Assembly (NCBI GenBank): GCA_034766995.1
Contig: CM068317.1
Span: 38,932,249-38,996,248, forward strand
DNA from: Acanthacorydalis orientalis
Taxonomy: Eukaryota > Arthropoda > Insecta > Megaloptera > Corydalidae
DNA length: 64,000 nt
Reading direction: 5' to 3'
The position numbers were made by a program, and so were the translations under genes. Below the pieces are notes generated by a model. It did not search any database and had not been told where the DNA came from. It saw only the letters and a program-made list of their open reading frames with translations. Positions 47,969 to 60,380 of the stretch are shown here, piece after piece (position 1 is the stretch's first letter; each line of letters begins with the position of its first letter).

Positions 47969-48612
47969 CTCAGGTATGTATGTGTTTGTGTGTACATACA
48001 TGTATTATCATGTAAAATACCTGAAACACAAACACATTTGGTATTTTATTTCGGGTCGAATGGAAATACTTAACGCGAATAAAAAAAGAGAAGTAAAAAA
48101 AAATCTCGTACAAAAATTCTATAAAGTTAGTCACACAGGCTGAATTTTGAAGACATTAAAGCAACAAAAATACTGCAATCCCTGAGGCAATGTATGTGTA
48201 TATAAGATGTAACATGTTGTCGTTCCTCCAGCATTCTTTGTATGTTTATAATATCGGCCACATATGCGCTTAATTACCACCTCGTTTGATTTCGAAACAG
48301 AGATGAATATATCGTACGACGACGATTGAACAGAATGAACGAGTCGATTATTTATCAATATTTCCAGACGAATTTTCGTTGATACTTTGTTGCAATGGGT
48401 TGTTATAGGGGTGTACATTTATTAATACAAGACATGAATGTTCTTTATTTTATAATACAAATTAACACAGTGGAATATTAATATTCAAAATTAAATCAAT
48501 CTACTCTTATTGAAAAGTTAAGTGATTCAATATTAATTTAAAATTTCGGATTTTTTTGACTAAAAACATTCTACACAAAAGTATATATTATGAATTTACA
48601 ATCAGTGCGAAT

Positions 48613-48674
48613 TATATATATATATACATACACACACAAATATGTGTATGTGTATATATATATATATATATATA
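48613..48674. repeat. Interrupted (TA)n/(CA)n array
   Basis: Two short TA runs flank CACACA and TGTGTATG segments that could pair with each other. Confidence 0.85.
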
Positions 48675-49652
48675 GACAATAGAAAAGGAATTATAATCTG
48701 TACCTAAAATATTCATGAAAAAATATTTTATTCTAGGAATAGAAGAATAAAAGTATGCTTTTTTTCTACACTTTCTGTTTATAATTTTTATATGTTAAAT
48801 AAATATATTTTATTTCCATTAAATTGAAAATTTTTTCACGTCTCAAAATAAGGAACTTGATCTTTAATTTAACAGATAGTGATGTATTTCAGAAGTATTT
48901 TTTAAAAATCAAAATAGAAAGGTTCGAATAATATTTAAAACACATACACATCAAAGAAAACAAATGTCAAATATTGTAATTATGAGTCATCTGACATTGT
49001 AAATCATTAAAAAACAATCAAATTTCCGACTTCACTATTTGTTTATAACAATGTAATACTGAATACTATTTAAAAAATCATTTAGCTCTATGTATATTCA
49101 GTCATTAGTTGATAATTGAATAAATGTATACAAACACGGTGAGAGTTTTTAATCAGAAACCGATGATCCATCCATTAGTGTACTGAATCATAGCTTATAT
49201 GTTACTAGTAATGACTAATGCATTATTTACCTCATCTCTCGCATCGGAATATAACTACTTTCATCTGTAATTGTTGTAATGTCATTTACAACATCTATAT
49301 GACAATTAAAATTCTTCTATGATTTAAGATAAACATCTGTTCTGAGAAAAACACGTTAAAAAGTCATAATTGTACTCTTTTATTTTACTATACATGTAAT
49401 CAAGACAACTGTATTTTTTGTGATGGTCTCATTTAATTTCATTGTTCGAAGAATAACAGGAATAGAGATATTTGATATAATTTTACTGGAGGAGGTATGT
49501 TTTGAGTAGTTTTGTATGAAATATATTCTTTTACAGTTCGCATTGCTGTATTTTTTTCTGATATTTCTAAATTGAATTTCTTATCACAAATTAATTTATT
49601 CAGGGTTTAGAGAAAACACGAACATTTTTTTTAATTTATAAATTATTAACAT

Positions 49653-49655
<3 letters not shown>

Positions 49656-49702
<47 letters not shown>
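49656..49702. repeat. (TA)n microsatellite
   Basis: 47 bp of TA. Confidence 0.95.
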
Positions 49703-49706
<4 letters not shown>

Positions 49707-50420
49707 ACAACTAACAGAATTTAAAAATTACAAATGAAATTAAAAAACCTTCACCACGGATTAGTGAATTCTTCAAGCGAAAAAGTTAATAACTTATAGA
49801 GGAAATACATGAACAAAATATTTATAAATATTTATTTTTATCTATTTTTATTTCCATTTGAAAGAACTGCAATCCGTTACAAAATATTTCTTTTTTATTT
49901 TCAACTATAATTTTGTTGTATTATTATTTTATTAGATCAAAAAAATCAATAAAAAATACAAACTGGTTCAAAATAAAAGTTTTATACTTATTTCTTTTTA
50001 TTTTATAATTTATTAATAGAATAAATATGAAATTAACATCCTCTTGTAGAAATACAAGACAGTGTATAATAATAATAATAATTGTAAATACACCTTATTA
50101 GCATATTAAATCCTGTAGCAGGATTTCCAATCAGACACAAAAATTTCATTTTTTCTGATTCCTTCCATCAGTTTATTTTTAGCGAGACAGTGGTTTAAAT
50201 ATGCAGAAACATAGTTCATTCCTGACACATGGCCATTATTATTAATTGAAAAATTATAACTTTTTATAATTTTCCACTTTTATTTTAAATGTACAATCAT
50301 TCTTTCCATAAAATGATGAAATTATTCTTTGATTAAATTCTAGCCATGTTAAATACCTCAATAATTATTTTAATATAAGTAGAAATTGAGAATTATATTT
50401 TTCGTTTAAATTTTGATACA

Positions 50421-50475
50421 CAGGTTCTCGAACATTTTGAGCTTAGACTATGGACTCCGAAAAGCCTAGTTAAGA
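50421..50475. mobile_element. Solo hAT-like terminus
   Basis: CAGGTTCTCGAACATTTTGA followed by TAGACTATGGACTCCG resembles the CAGTGGTTCTCGAAC-type hAT ends. No partner end or duplication was found. It leads into the G-rich block at 50502, which may belong to the same element. Confidence 0.4.
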
Positions 50476-50501
50476 CGAAAAATATATAAGTAGTAAGACA
50501 G

Positions 50502-50563
50502 GAAAGGGTGGGTTAGGGGGCTGAGGGAGGTTGGGGTGAGGAAAGTGGATGGGGGCGGGGAGC
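50502..50563 (+). other. G-rich block with G-quadruplex potential
   Basis: The plus strand contains GGG-T-GGG-TTA-GGGGG-CTGA-GGG within 50507-50528, satisfying the four-tract G3+N1-7 rule, and then more tracts (GGGG, GGGGG, GGGG) to 50563. The opposite strand is nearly free of G. It is the strongest G/C strand asymmetry in the window. Confidence 0.75.
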
Positions 50564-51216
50564 TATTTTTAATGAAAGTAGTTTTACATTGTAATTAATC
50601 GATTTAGCAAGACATTTGAATTTTTAATGTGCGTTTTCACTAAAGTCTTTAAACTATTACCAAAATAACCTTTAATTGTCTTTAAACAAAAAATGAAAAA
50701 TCATTAAAATATCATAACGTTTACTTATCACAACCTTTATTATCATCTTTTTTTTCATTAATATCATATATGAAAATTATTTCAATTTTGCTGTAAAGCA
50801 AGATTCTTGAACGCGTTGCTTTTATGACTTTTATTGCAAATAATTTTCTAATTTAGTAATAAAATTAATCAAGTTTTTAATATCTTTCATATATTTCCAC
50901 CTCCATATAGAATTAACATAGTTTTACTAAAGAAATAAATTTATTAATATTTATGCAACAGTTAAGATATTTTCTGACAAACTTCTGTATTTGCATTTAA
51001 TATGTCTGAATATATGACAAGTAACAAATTTTAGACTTGAAACTAAAATATAATACACAGTTTTAATGTTGTTCAGTATTATGCAAAATTTGCAATTTGT
51101 GCTTGTTTGCAATATTCACTTGTGAATAACGATATATCAAAATCAAATTGGTTAGCCCTGGTTCACCGAAAATGTTTGAAGGCTGAGTCACGAGTAGAAG
51201 GTAGTTATTATATTTT

Positions 51217-51221
<5 letters not shown>

Positions 51222-51278
<57 letters not shown>
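51222..51278. repeat. (TA)n microsatellite
   Basis: 57 bp of TA. Confidence 0.95.
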
Positions 51279-51281
<3 letters not shown>

Positions 51282-52505
51282 AGTGTATAAACGTATATGC
51301 CTTTTATACCTGAATCAATATATGTCCATTTGGATTAAACGTCGGGAAATTTTTTGGTCGATTCATTTAAACGTTTATTTATTTAGTGGGTGGATGCGTG
51401 GTCGTCATTTTTTTTGATCGTTAATAAATTTCAAAAGTATCATTTTAATGTGGATACTAGATGAAGATGTTTTTATTATTTTTATTTAACACTTAAAATA
51501 CAATCCACACACAGTCTTTGTGGTTAATAAATTAATTTACAATGGTTATACAAATATATTCATAATAAATAACAGTTTTAATCTACCTGTCATTACTCGG
51601 ACGATTAATGGAATTATTTTTTTAGGGATGATTTATAAGTTTAAGGCTTTAGATGTAAGTTTTGACAACCGATCTCTCATTCATCTTATTCATTCACTAG
51701 TGTATTAAAAACTTTAAAAAATAATTAGTCTTTTTGCTGGTTTCCCTGTTTTTAATGTTAAATCATTTTAAAGAGGATATTATAACATTTATTCGAATTA
51801 AAATATTATAATGATATATAATTATTTCGGTACGGGAAATATTTGAAATTAGAGCACTGTCAAAGATAATCAGTAGTTTTTAAGTAATTATTTACAAGCG
51901 AGAAGTATAAAAATCGAAAATGTTCTACACGCGAAATAAATTTGCATACAAGACATTTCAATTTACATACGAGTCATTTCTCGTACTCAATATACCCTAA
52001 AGTCTGAACGACCACCCTAGAGTTAATACACACAGAAGACTTACATCATTTTAATCTCAATTAATTCAGACATTCGGTTTGTAGAGCATTAACATACACA
52101 CGAACGGATATAATTATAAAAGCACTCGGATCGAATTATTTGACCTCGAAAACGCGTATTTCCATAAACATCTTCAACTGAACAAGTGTATAATAAGAAT
52201 CAAATGTGTATTTATTTGTATTTATACCGGTCTGTAAAATTTTCCCCGCGATTTTTTTTTATCAATTGACAAATCACAATAAATTAGGAGTCGATACTAT
52301 TACATGAGTTAAAGTGAACATCGAGAAAAAATCGACGAAAAACAAACGAAACATGACCGCAGGATCCGATCGCACACGAAATGTGACGACCTTTGGACCC
52401 GCTAGATAGTGACACTGCATATGGAATGTCGCCAATCCGGTCCGTTTGGCGTTAATATACATTCAAATATATACTTACACATACACTACATACGTACGTA
52501 TATGC

Positions 52506-52507
<2 letters not shown>

Positions 52508-52570
<63 letters not shown>
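52508..52570. repeat. (TA)n microsatellite
   Basis: 63 bp of TA. Confidence 0.95.
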
Positions 52571-52571
<1 letters not shown>

Positions 52572-52720
52572 GTATAAACACGTGTGTTATGCCTGTCTCT
52601 ATATGTAAGTATATTTTTTAATCGTATGTATTATTTCATTTCAAATTCATATGGGTGGGCATATGAGGCATTATCAAATCGTATAGCAGAGAATATCTCA
52701 CGGTTGAGAAATGAGGTAAT

Positions 52721-52743
52721 AGAGAAGCAGCTACTGCTTCTCT
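52721..52743. repeat. Perfect 10-bp hairpin
   Basis: AGAGAAGCAG-CTA-CTGCTTCTCT: ten perfect pairs around a 3-base loop. The loop is too tight for a typical microRNA precursor. Confidence 0.85.
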
Positions 52744-52954
52744 CTTAAAATACTTTTCGATTAGTGGGTCGAAATTATTTAAATGCTGTTACATTATTAT
52801 TATTTTTTTGTTTCGTATAAGAATGTTTATGATCTAACAGCAGTTTAAATAGAGGAAGTATTGAAATTATATTTAAATGTTCTTCTATACTGATTTACTA
52901 AATTGAATAACACTGGAGAGGATTTATGGCAAATTCGTTAAGTTATGTGTGTTA

Positions 52955-52964
<10 letters not shown>

Positions 52965-52996
<32 letters not shown>
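52965..52996. repeat. (TA)n microsatellite
   Basis: 32 bp of TA preceded by TTTA units. Confidence 0.9.
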
Positions 52997-52999
<3 letters not shown>

Positions 53000-53734
53000 C
53001 GTTAGATATCAAAAGTAGAATAACATATTTTTTATGTGATTCAAGTTGCGAATATTTTCATTGTACATACATTTGACACCCGACGAGTAGCAGAAGGCAT
53101 TATTAAACAAATACAGCTGCTGAATTGAGTAAACTGTCAATAACGTTCATATTTTTAAATATATTTTTTTCTATCGACGCTACATACTTATGTTAACACC
53201 TTGACCAAAATTCAAATATTAGTATATATTTTTTAGTATACATTTGTAATGACAAGTTGCGTAAAAGGAAATCACAAATTAAAATAATTACCTAAATATG
53301 ATATAACTATTGAAAATCTATTTCTTTATAGTTTATATTGATTTTAGTTTGTATTTAATTGCGGGGTAGTATGCAAAACTCGAACGACTTTCAATATGTA
53401 ACATACAATATGTAAATTTTTTTAAAAACGCACATAAAAATTCAAATGGGTTCGTTTCACAAAAAAAGATCTATACAATCTCTTATTACTTCATTATATA
53501 TTCAAGTTATTATCAGAACACTATCTGTAATAACTGTTGTCTAATCATTGTACAGTAACTGTTAATAATTGAGGTATTTAGTCAGAATTTAACAGCGGAT
53601 TTTCTATGTAAACACAAATAAAACTACGAACAAACATTTTTAAAACCATTTTGCAGAATGAGGTGAACGGATTCGAATTTTTTACATATTTAATCATATA
53701 AATTATTTATACATAAACTGATACACATCTATTT

Positions 53735-53736
<2 letters not shown>

Positions 53737-53789
<53 letters not shown>
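53737..53789. repeat. (TA)n microsatellite
   Basis: 53 bp of TA. Confidence 0.95.
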
Positions 53790-53790
<1 letters not shown>

Positions 53791-54879
53791 CGGCGTATAA
53801 AATTAACTATGATTACGGGAAATAATAAAATCATAATTCGAATCGTTTAATCAGAACGTATTTATGATACATGGTTGAAAATGACATTAAACATAATATT
53901 AATGTAGTATATATTTTTATACTCTGGAGTAAAATGAAGTGAAAATCTTGTTTATAAGGTATACAACAAACAAATAATATTTAATATAACTTGTGATCGG
54001 TAAATATAATAAAATGTGTGTATTCTCTGAAGAGTTTAGAAGAATAAACTAGGTAAAATACTAGAAAAATAATTAATTACTTAAAGATAATAGAAATCAG
54101 TATGTAGAAAATATTGGTTAGAAAATACTCAACAGAAATTTATTTGATTTATAATTAATCTTTATCAGTCCACAGTTAAAAATGTTTCAAACGTACGGAT
54201 GACTTTTTCATATACAAATAGTATACACATTTTTGTAGCCTCTGCATGTACTTTGAAATTAGTAAGTCTATTAACTATTTAACAGCAACAAAAAAATTAA
54301 AAATTGTATTCATTTTTAAGTTCGTTTATTATTGTAAAAATACTCAAATTCGCTTTCGATTACCAAATTGAATAAGGTTAAGTACTGAAAAGCATAAAGC
54401 AACGCGGAAACTGTAAAGCTATAAAAAAGAAACTATTAAGTTACCTTTTTTAAATATGAAATTTTCGAGTTAGAATTCAAAGATAAAATTTCATTAATCA
54501 TAAATGTATTTTAGGATAATATGACCACTAGCAAAGAAAAATTTAAATTTAATACAAATGATAATAATAAATTAAATATACAATACATTAAATGTAAATA
54601 CAATTAAATCGATCTCGAATAACGAAAATAACGAATAAAAAAACTTGCACAAAAACTATCAACTTCTTCTAACCGAAGAAACAAATTAAAATTTTCTTTA
54701 AAGGAAGTATTTGGTCATGTGTTAGGGTACACTATTTACAGAAAACAATCTTTATATATAATGAGATATTTTATATAAAGCTTACACAATAATTAACTAA
54801 AAAAAGACTGAAATGAGATTACAAAGAAATATAACATGTACAACACCGCAAGTAACAATAAACTATTATACCAAGAAGC

Positions 54880-54963
54880 AATGGCCGATGGACAAAGAAA
54901 ACACGTCATTGGTATCCTGGAGATGTAAAGTGGATAAAAAATAATATTAAATGGGAGTGTCAC
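54880..54963 (+). pseudogene. LINE reverse transcriptase C-terminal fragment (weak)
   Basis: One frame reads NGRWTKKTRHWYPGDVKW and then IKNNIKWE. R-W-T-K-(K/R)-x-x-x-W-x-P-x-(D)..., followed after about 15 residues by W, resembles the segment preceding the GRP-x-x-RW-DD motif of insect RTE/jockey-like LINE polyproteins. GRP and DD themselves are not preserved. The match is short and the call depends on motif memory only. Confidence 0.35.
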
Positions 54964-55031
54964 GTGTGCGTGCGTATTTATTATATGTTCATTATATAAT
55001 TTTTTTTTGATAATTTGTTCCGTACGTTAGG

Positions 55032-55034
<3 letters not shown>

Positions 55035-55092
<58 letters not shown>
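55035..55092. repeat. (TA)n microsatellite
   Basis: 58 bp of TA. Confidence 0.95.
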
Positions 55093-55098
<6 letters not shown>

Positions 55099-55253
55099 GT
55101 GTATATATATGAGATGAATGACGACAAAATGTCTAAAGGAGATGAATAAGGAATGTTGGTCGCGATCGGTCAATAGTACATGTATACATCCACACACATA
55201 CCGGTTTTTAAAGCGAACTTCATTTATAATATGTAGTTCAACTGCTCAGTTAT

Positions 55254-55292
55254 TACACACAAATAAACACACACACACACAAACACACACGC
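55254..55292. repeat. (CA)n microsatellite
   Basis: A CA run broken by AAATAA and AAA. A (TG)n/(TGTA)n run of opposite orientation lies at 55459-55500. Confidence 0.9.
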
Positions 55293-55571
55293 ACGTGAAC
55301 GAATAAAATATGTACACCTTTAGATATATTTGACATTTTACGTCGAATGATGTTTATATGTGAAGTGGAATAATAGATACGTCCGTTCGTTCGGTGGAAT
55401 GGATGCGGAACATTCGTAGAAGAAAAATGATACCAAACGAGAGGATGCCGAGACAGAAGGTGTGTGTGTGTGTATGTATGTATGTGCGTATGTATGTACA
55501 TACTAGTAAGGTATAAAAACGTATTTCAAGGTCGTACAGATGATTAATTGCGCGTGTTTGAACATATATAC

Positions 55572-55577
<6 letters not shown>

Positions 55578-55640
<63 letters not shown>
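55578..55640. repeat. (TA)n microsatellite
   Basis: 63 bp of TA after CATA units. Confidence 0.95.
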
Positions 55641-55644
<4 letters not shown>

Positions 55645-56379
55645 ACTTCATATTAATTATATAAGCTGGATATAAATTTTCAAGACAGTTCAAATAAATT
55701 CTGCGAAACCTACACGCACCCATTTTGCAGTCACTCTAGTAAAATATGTTTACCGGCTATTTTATAATCTTTTTTTTGCATTTTAGAAAGAAATTTTGTC
55801 AATGACCTAATTTTTAAACGACATTTAATAATTAATCTCATTAATTTATTTGTTTTATTAAAAGTAGATCTGAATATTACGAAGATTTTTCGTTAGTATT
55901 AACTTTAAAGGAGTACAAAGGGTAAAAATGAATCAAAAACTACAAGAATTCTATCTGAGGATAAAATTATGAGATTTTTCTATACTTTACCTCTCTAATA
56001 ATAATGTTAGAATTACTGGACATTTTTGATCAGGATAAAATTGTTATTTGTGAGGGAGGGAAAAATTCATTTGTGAAAGCGGAAATGAAGAGTTTCATAA
56101 TTCAATGATTGAGTAGGAAAAAAGAAAATGAGAAAACGAAGAACATTATAATTAAGTGATCTAAAAGAAAATCTGATAAAATTGGGGACAGAAAAGAACA
56201 AACCTGAACTAATTAATAGAAAACGATAGAATGTTTTCATAGAAAAGGTTTAGGGTTTCCAAGGATTGTAACGTCTCATAATTATAAATACTCAAATGAA
56301 ATAATGTACTGAATTGATGATTGTCATTCAGGTTAATCGCTCGAGTCTTTACTAAAATATTTGTGATAGAGAAAGATTA

Positions 56380-56560
56380 GAGTCAATTACCAGGACCAAA
56401 AGCACCAGGGCAATACACCAACACGATCATCATAAGTATAAAAGGAATTAATTCAAACTTCAATATTTAAAACGATTTACAGGTACTATTTAAATACATA
56501 GATATTGGTAGTTTAGTTCTAAAATACTGGATAGTATTAAAAATGTACACAGTCTCAGAT
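56380..56560 (+). pseudogene. Possible LINE reverse transcriptase remnant
   Basis: A plus frame reads LPGPKAPGQYTNTIIISIKG followed by INSNF, a stop, then LQVLFKYIDIG and KYWIV. K-A-P-G-x-x-x-I/T-N-x-I-I, then after 30-40 residues I-D-x-G-x-L/I-x-x-x-W, follows the layout of the N-terminal RT motifs (KAPGPD.I.NE ... G..P..W) of non-LTR elements. The P-D of KAPGPD is lost, and the spacing is only approximate. Confidence 0.35.
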
Positions 56561-57153
56561 TTCTGAAAAAAAATAATCTAAAAATAATAATATATTTCAC
56601 GGAACTCGTCGAATGTTATAAATAATTTTCAAATAATGTTTTACATGGAAAAATATCTGCTGTTAAATATTTACATTCGTACATTTTTCACCGACGATTT
56701 CATATTATGTAAATATCAAATATTATTAAAAAAATCCCTATGGGGAAATTAAAGCGATTAATAGATTCTCAGAAATCACCAACCACATGTTTATTATTGC
56801 CTCGCATGAAAGTATTTTAAATGTTCTTGTTAATGCCGAACAAAATTACAACAGCGAATTTAAATTTATAAACTTGTTTTTCGTGTAATCTGAATTGATG
56901 TTATTTTTTAAATCCAAATCATATGCAAGAATAATTCGTTATTGGAGAAAATAATTATATAAGTTTGTTGTCGAGAAGAGAATAAACAAAGTAATCAACA
57001 AAATTATTTTACAAAATTGTGAAGAATGAACAGAGTATAACACTTTTTTTAGAACCTGGCTGGATTTTTCATATAAAACTGTTTATACATGAAAACAACA
57101 CTAAATATTGCTTTATCTGCTGGAATGCGACCATCCTATAATTATAGATAATG

Positions 57154-57161
57154 ACTTACAT
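57154..57161. repeat. Target-site duplication, left (hAT)
   Basis: ACTTACAT, identical to 57384-57391. Confidence 0.85.
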
Positions 57162-57383
57162 CAGTGACTCTTAACCTTGGTGAGTCAACCGTCCCTTTTT
57201 TACAGTTAATAATTTATACCACTACCTCTTCACTTTAATTAAAATTCGTATAAATTTATTGTATCGTTTTATTAATGCATGCTTCTATTTTGAATTTATT
57301 TGTCTATTACCATTATGGTATATCAAATCCCTTTAAAATTTCGTACTCGGCCCTGGGTAATTGAGTTATTATTAAGATCATTA
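57162..57383. mobile_element. Non-autonomous hAT element, 222 bp
   Basis: The left end CAGTGACTCTTAACCTTGGT is a classic hAT terminus (compare CAGTGGTTCTTAACC). The right end on the minus strand, TAATGATCTTAATAATAACTC, is a diverged copy (TAATGA-TCTTAA against CAGTGACTCTTAA). A perfect 8-bp duplication ACTTACAT flanks it. Near the right end, CTCGGCCCTGGGTAA pairs loosely with the left arm. No coding sequence. Confidence 0.78.
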
Positions 57384-57391
57384 ACTTACAT
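57384..57391. repeat. Target-site duplication, right (hAT)
   Basis: ACTTACAT, a perfect match to 57154-57161. Confidence 0.85.
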
Positions 57392-58180
57392 GACAGATAA
57401 ACATAAAAAGATAATTAGTTTGTACTTTTAAATTTATAATATTTCATATTTTTTAACAAATTAAAAAAAATGAAAAAATAACGTGATAATTAAAAACATT
57501 AATGGTGTTTATAATAACATTCTCAAGATTTTTATCTTGTTATACATGTTTAATATAATTTTATACTTTTTATATTTATAAAAATACTGTACGTTTTGAA
57601 TTAAAAAATAAAAATTACAAACATTTTGCTACCAAAACATAAATGTGTATACAAATAACACAAACAAACGTTCTACAAACTAAAATAAATTTATATTTAA
57701 TTTCAAAATCTAAAAAAATATATTAGGCCAGAATTTCAAAATATTCACAAGAAGTACAATTCAAAGTTTAAGTTTGGTTAATTAGAAAAATGTTCCTTTT
57801 ATTTCAGAAACATCTTAGCGGATGTCTTTACAGAGACAAGAACTGTTTTATTTATCAAATTGAAATATAATTTAATTAAAAAGAAATTTCACAACTATTT
57901 TTCAAACATGTAATAAGAACAATCGTGCTTTTTAGAACAATAATGTTGAAGTTTTATAGAAAAAAAAAACTTAAGATAAAAGTTAAATATTTGTCAAAAA
58001 TATCTAAACACATTCAAAACAAATATGTTAAACAACCTCGTTGATAAGCACGTCGTCCAATGCTCTAGTTGAGTACAAAAAAGGTAAAGATATATAAACA
58101 AACTGAACTGGTTAACAAATAAAAATTTATGTTTATGTAAATACATACACATAAATATAAACCAACACGCATACATTCAC

Positions 58181-58182
<2 letters not shown>

Positions 58183-58236
<54 letters not shown>
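58183..58236. repeat. (TA)n microsatellite
   Basis: 54 bp of TA. Confidence 0.95.
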
Positions 58237-58240
<4 letters not shown>

Positions 58241-58491
58241 TATATGTACATATGTATATAAAGATACTTAATGTTATTAAATTAATTAAAGATAATTAAA
58301 AGTCCTTCATAACTTTTGTTAAATATCTTCGACATCATTAGATCATAAAATAATTAAAAATTGTCATAAAAATAATTAAAATACATAATTCAGAAAAATA
58401 GTTTCGAAAAAGGAAAATAATGTTGACATTAAAACCTACCTTTATTAACTTTGTCATTTAACCATGTCATCATTTCATTTACTTGCAATAA

Positions 58492-58548
<57 letters not shown>
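58492..58548. repeat. (CA)n-(TA)n compound array
   Basis: About 18 bp of CA joined to 39 bp of TA. Confidence 0.95.
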
Positions 58549-58550
<2 letters not shown>

Positions 58551-59726
58551 AAAATGTTAATGATGTTTAATAATAAACCATTTCTTTTTAATTGAAAACA
58601 AATATATTTATATATATTCAAAGAACAGTGACTTCATCAAAAATAATAAACAATATTTCATTCAGTATACTGTTCTCATATTCCGTGCACAAAAAAATAA
58701 ATTGATTTGGCTTCAATGAAATGTTGACATTCAGAGTTTGTAGTAAATGTTTTATACGCAATTCTTTTAATATAAATATTAATATTGTAAAAATAAAACG
58801 AAGAATGTCGATAAAAAAAACGTACGAAATGTATAATTAATTACATGTTTACGTTTTGATTAAATACACTGGCATGTAAGAGAAAAAAATGTTGTCGATC
58901 GCAACATATTTATAGAATGTGTTTGTTTCCTGTTTTGATGTGAGAATGAATTTTTATTGTCTCGTTTATGTTTTTTTATGGAATTTAATTAATGCGCAAA
59001 TTCATTTACGAGTCGAGGCTCTAATTTCATTAATTTAGCAAAAACTGCAATGGAAATGCTGTGTCGTTTTTGAAATATAAGTACATTTAATTGCAGAATG
59101 CTAATTCTGAATTCTCTATTTATAATACATTGTTCTTTTATTTATACAATAAATTATAATACTAAAAACGATGTTATTTTTTAAAATAAATTTGTAACTT
59201 TTTTTAGAAATTTGTATTGTTTATTAATAACAAGATTTTACAACCTAACTGATTTAAAACAAAGCTATGTATTTTTACTAACAACAATTAGTTAAAATTT
59301 GATATTTAATAAAAATATAATTATCTATGCATAAAACACTGAAGTAACAAACTCGGTTCTCTCAATTGATTCGTTACAGAGAAATAATTACAGTTATTAT
59401 ACAAGATATAGCTAAAATTATTATCAACATCTACTTTTCCTTAAAAAGAGAATTTCATTATGGAGCAGTTCGTCATATGGTGGTTACATTTTATTATTAA
59501 ACGATTAAAAATTAAGAAAATAAATTAAATGTATTTAAATCTCCTTTTAATTTATCGTTAATAGATTTTTTCAATGTCAGACTTGAAGGATTGAAATTCA
59601 GGTTTATAAATATAAATTTTTATTTGCATTTTCGGAAGTAAAATCTACAAATAAATATTTTTTGAGCCATATATAACTATATAAATTATTATATTTATTT
59701 CACTATGTTTTGAAATATCACGTATG

Positions 59727-59731
<5 letters not shown>

Positions 59732-59789
<58 letters not shown>
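59732..59789. repeat. (TA)n microsatellite
   Basis: 58 bp of TA. Confidence 0.95.
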
Positions 59790-59793
<4 letters not shown>

Positions 59794-60318
59794 TTTATGA
59801 CATATATATTATTTTTTAAATGTTAAAATTGACTTCAGCATAAAGGAATGCACAATTTTAAAAGGAAAAATCTAAACGTGATTTAAATCAAGAATTAAAT
59901 ATTATTACGCGTATTCATTAATACGGGGAGTTTGTTTTAATATAATGACATCATCTTTTATCAATATATTATTTAGAATCCGTACAACCAACAATTTGTC
60001 TGATAAAAATGATACAAAATAAGTTGTATTAAATTTTAAGATATATGAAATAGAATTAAGAAGATTAAAGCTTGAATCAGTTCACAGAACAATAAAGATA
60101 AGAGATATACATTTTATATGAAGAATTTACCAACTTTAAATGTTATTTTTACTGAAACGTCTACTCAATACATAATCTTTACATAAGATTATTCTGTTAT
60201 CAAAAAATGTCTTAAAAATAGAATTTAAAATATTTAAATTAACAGATTTTCATATCCCAAATTATACAATTACAAACTAATATAAAAATAAGGGAACTAA
60301 ATATCTGAAAAGCGAAAA

Positions 60319-60380
60319 CAGTATGACGGTTTTCAAACTTTTTTGGCAAACGAACACAACTCCAGGAGGTCTTCGAGGTA
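60319..60380. mobile_element. Solo hAT-like terminus
   Basis: CAGTATGACGGTTTTCAAAC followed by TTTTTTGGCAAACGAAC strongly resembles the CAGTGGTTTTCAAACTTTTTT class of hAT ends, with a small insertion after CAGT. No opposite end or duplication of AGCGAAAA was found. Confidence 0.45.

Larger units (their letters stand above)
41984..50420. other. Noncoding stretch
   Basis: It contains a CpG-rich patch (42760-42945), a CT/TA compound array (44381-44452), a TGACGTCA site (44601) and many TA arrays, all listed separately. A 95-codon minus frame at 48418-48131 and other short frames show no domain and are within chance expectation. No gene supported. Confidence 0.5.
50570..54879. other. Noncoding stretch
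   Basis: It contains TA arrays, a hairpin (52721-52743) and a modestly CpG-rich stretch at about 52130-52460. A possible piggyBac-like right end, CCCTAGAGTTAA, ends at about 52024. No exon recognised. Confidence 0.5.
54964..57153. other. Noncoding stretch
   Basis: It contains CACGTG (about 54961), TA arrays, a CA/GT-rich segment (55254-55500) that reads as THTHTH, and a possible reverse-transcriptase remnant (56380-56560). Otherwise AT-rich. Confidence 0.5.
57392..60318. other. Noncoding AT-rich stretch
   Basis: TA arrays at 58183, 58510 and 59732. No exon, RNA gene or transposon end recognised. Confidence 0.5.

Noticed and set aside
48131..48418. 95-codon minus frame from a true ATG
   Set aside because: No recognisable motif; a frame of this length is expected by chance in 64 kb of both strands at this composition.
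55253..55501. 82-codon minus frame with THTHTH
   Set aside because: Low-complexity translation of CA/GT repeats; no domain.
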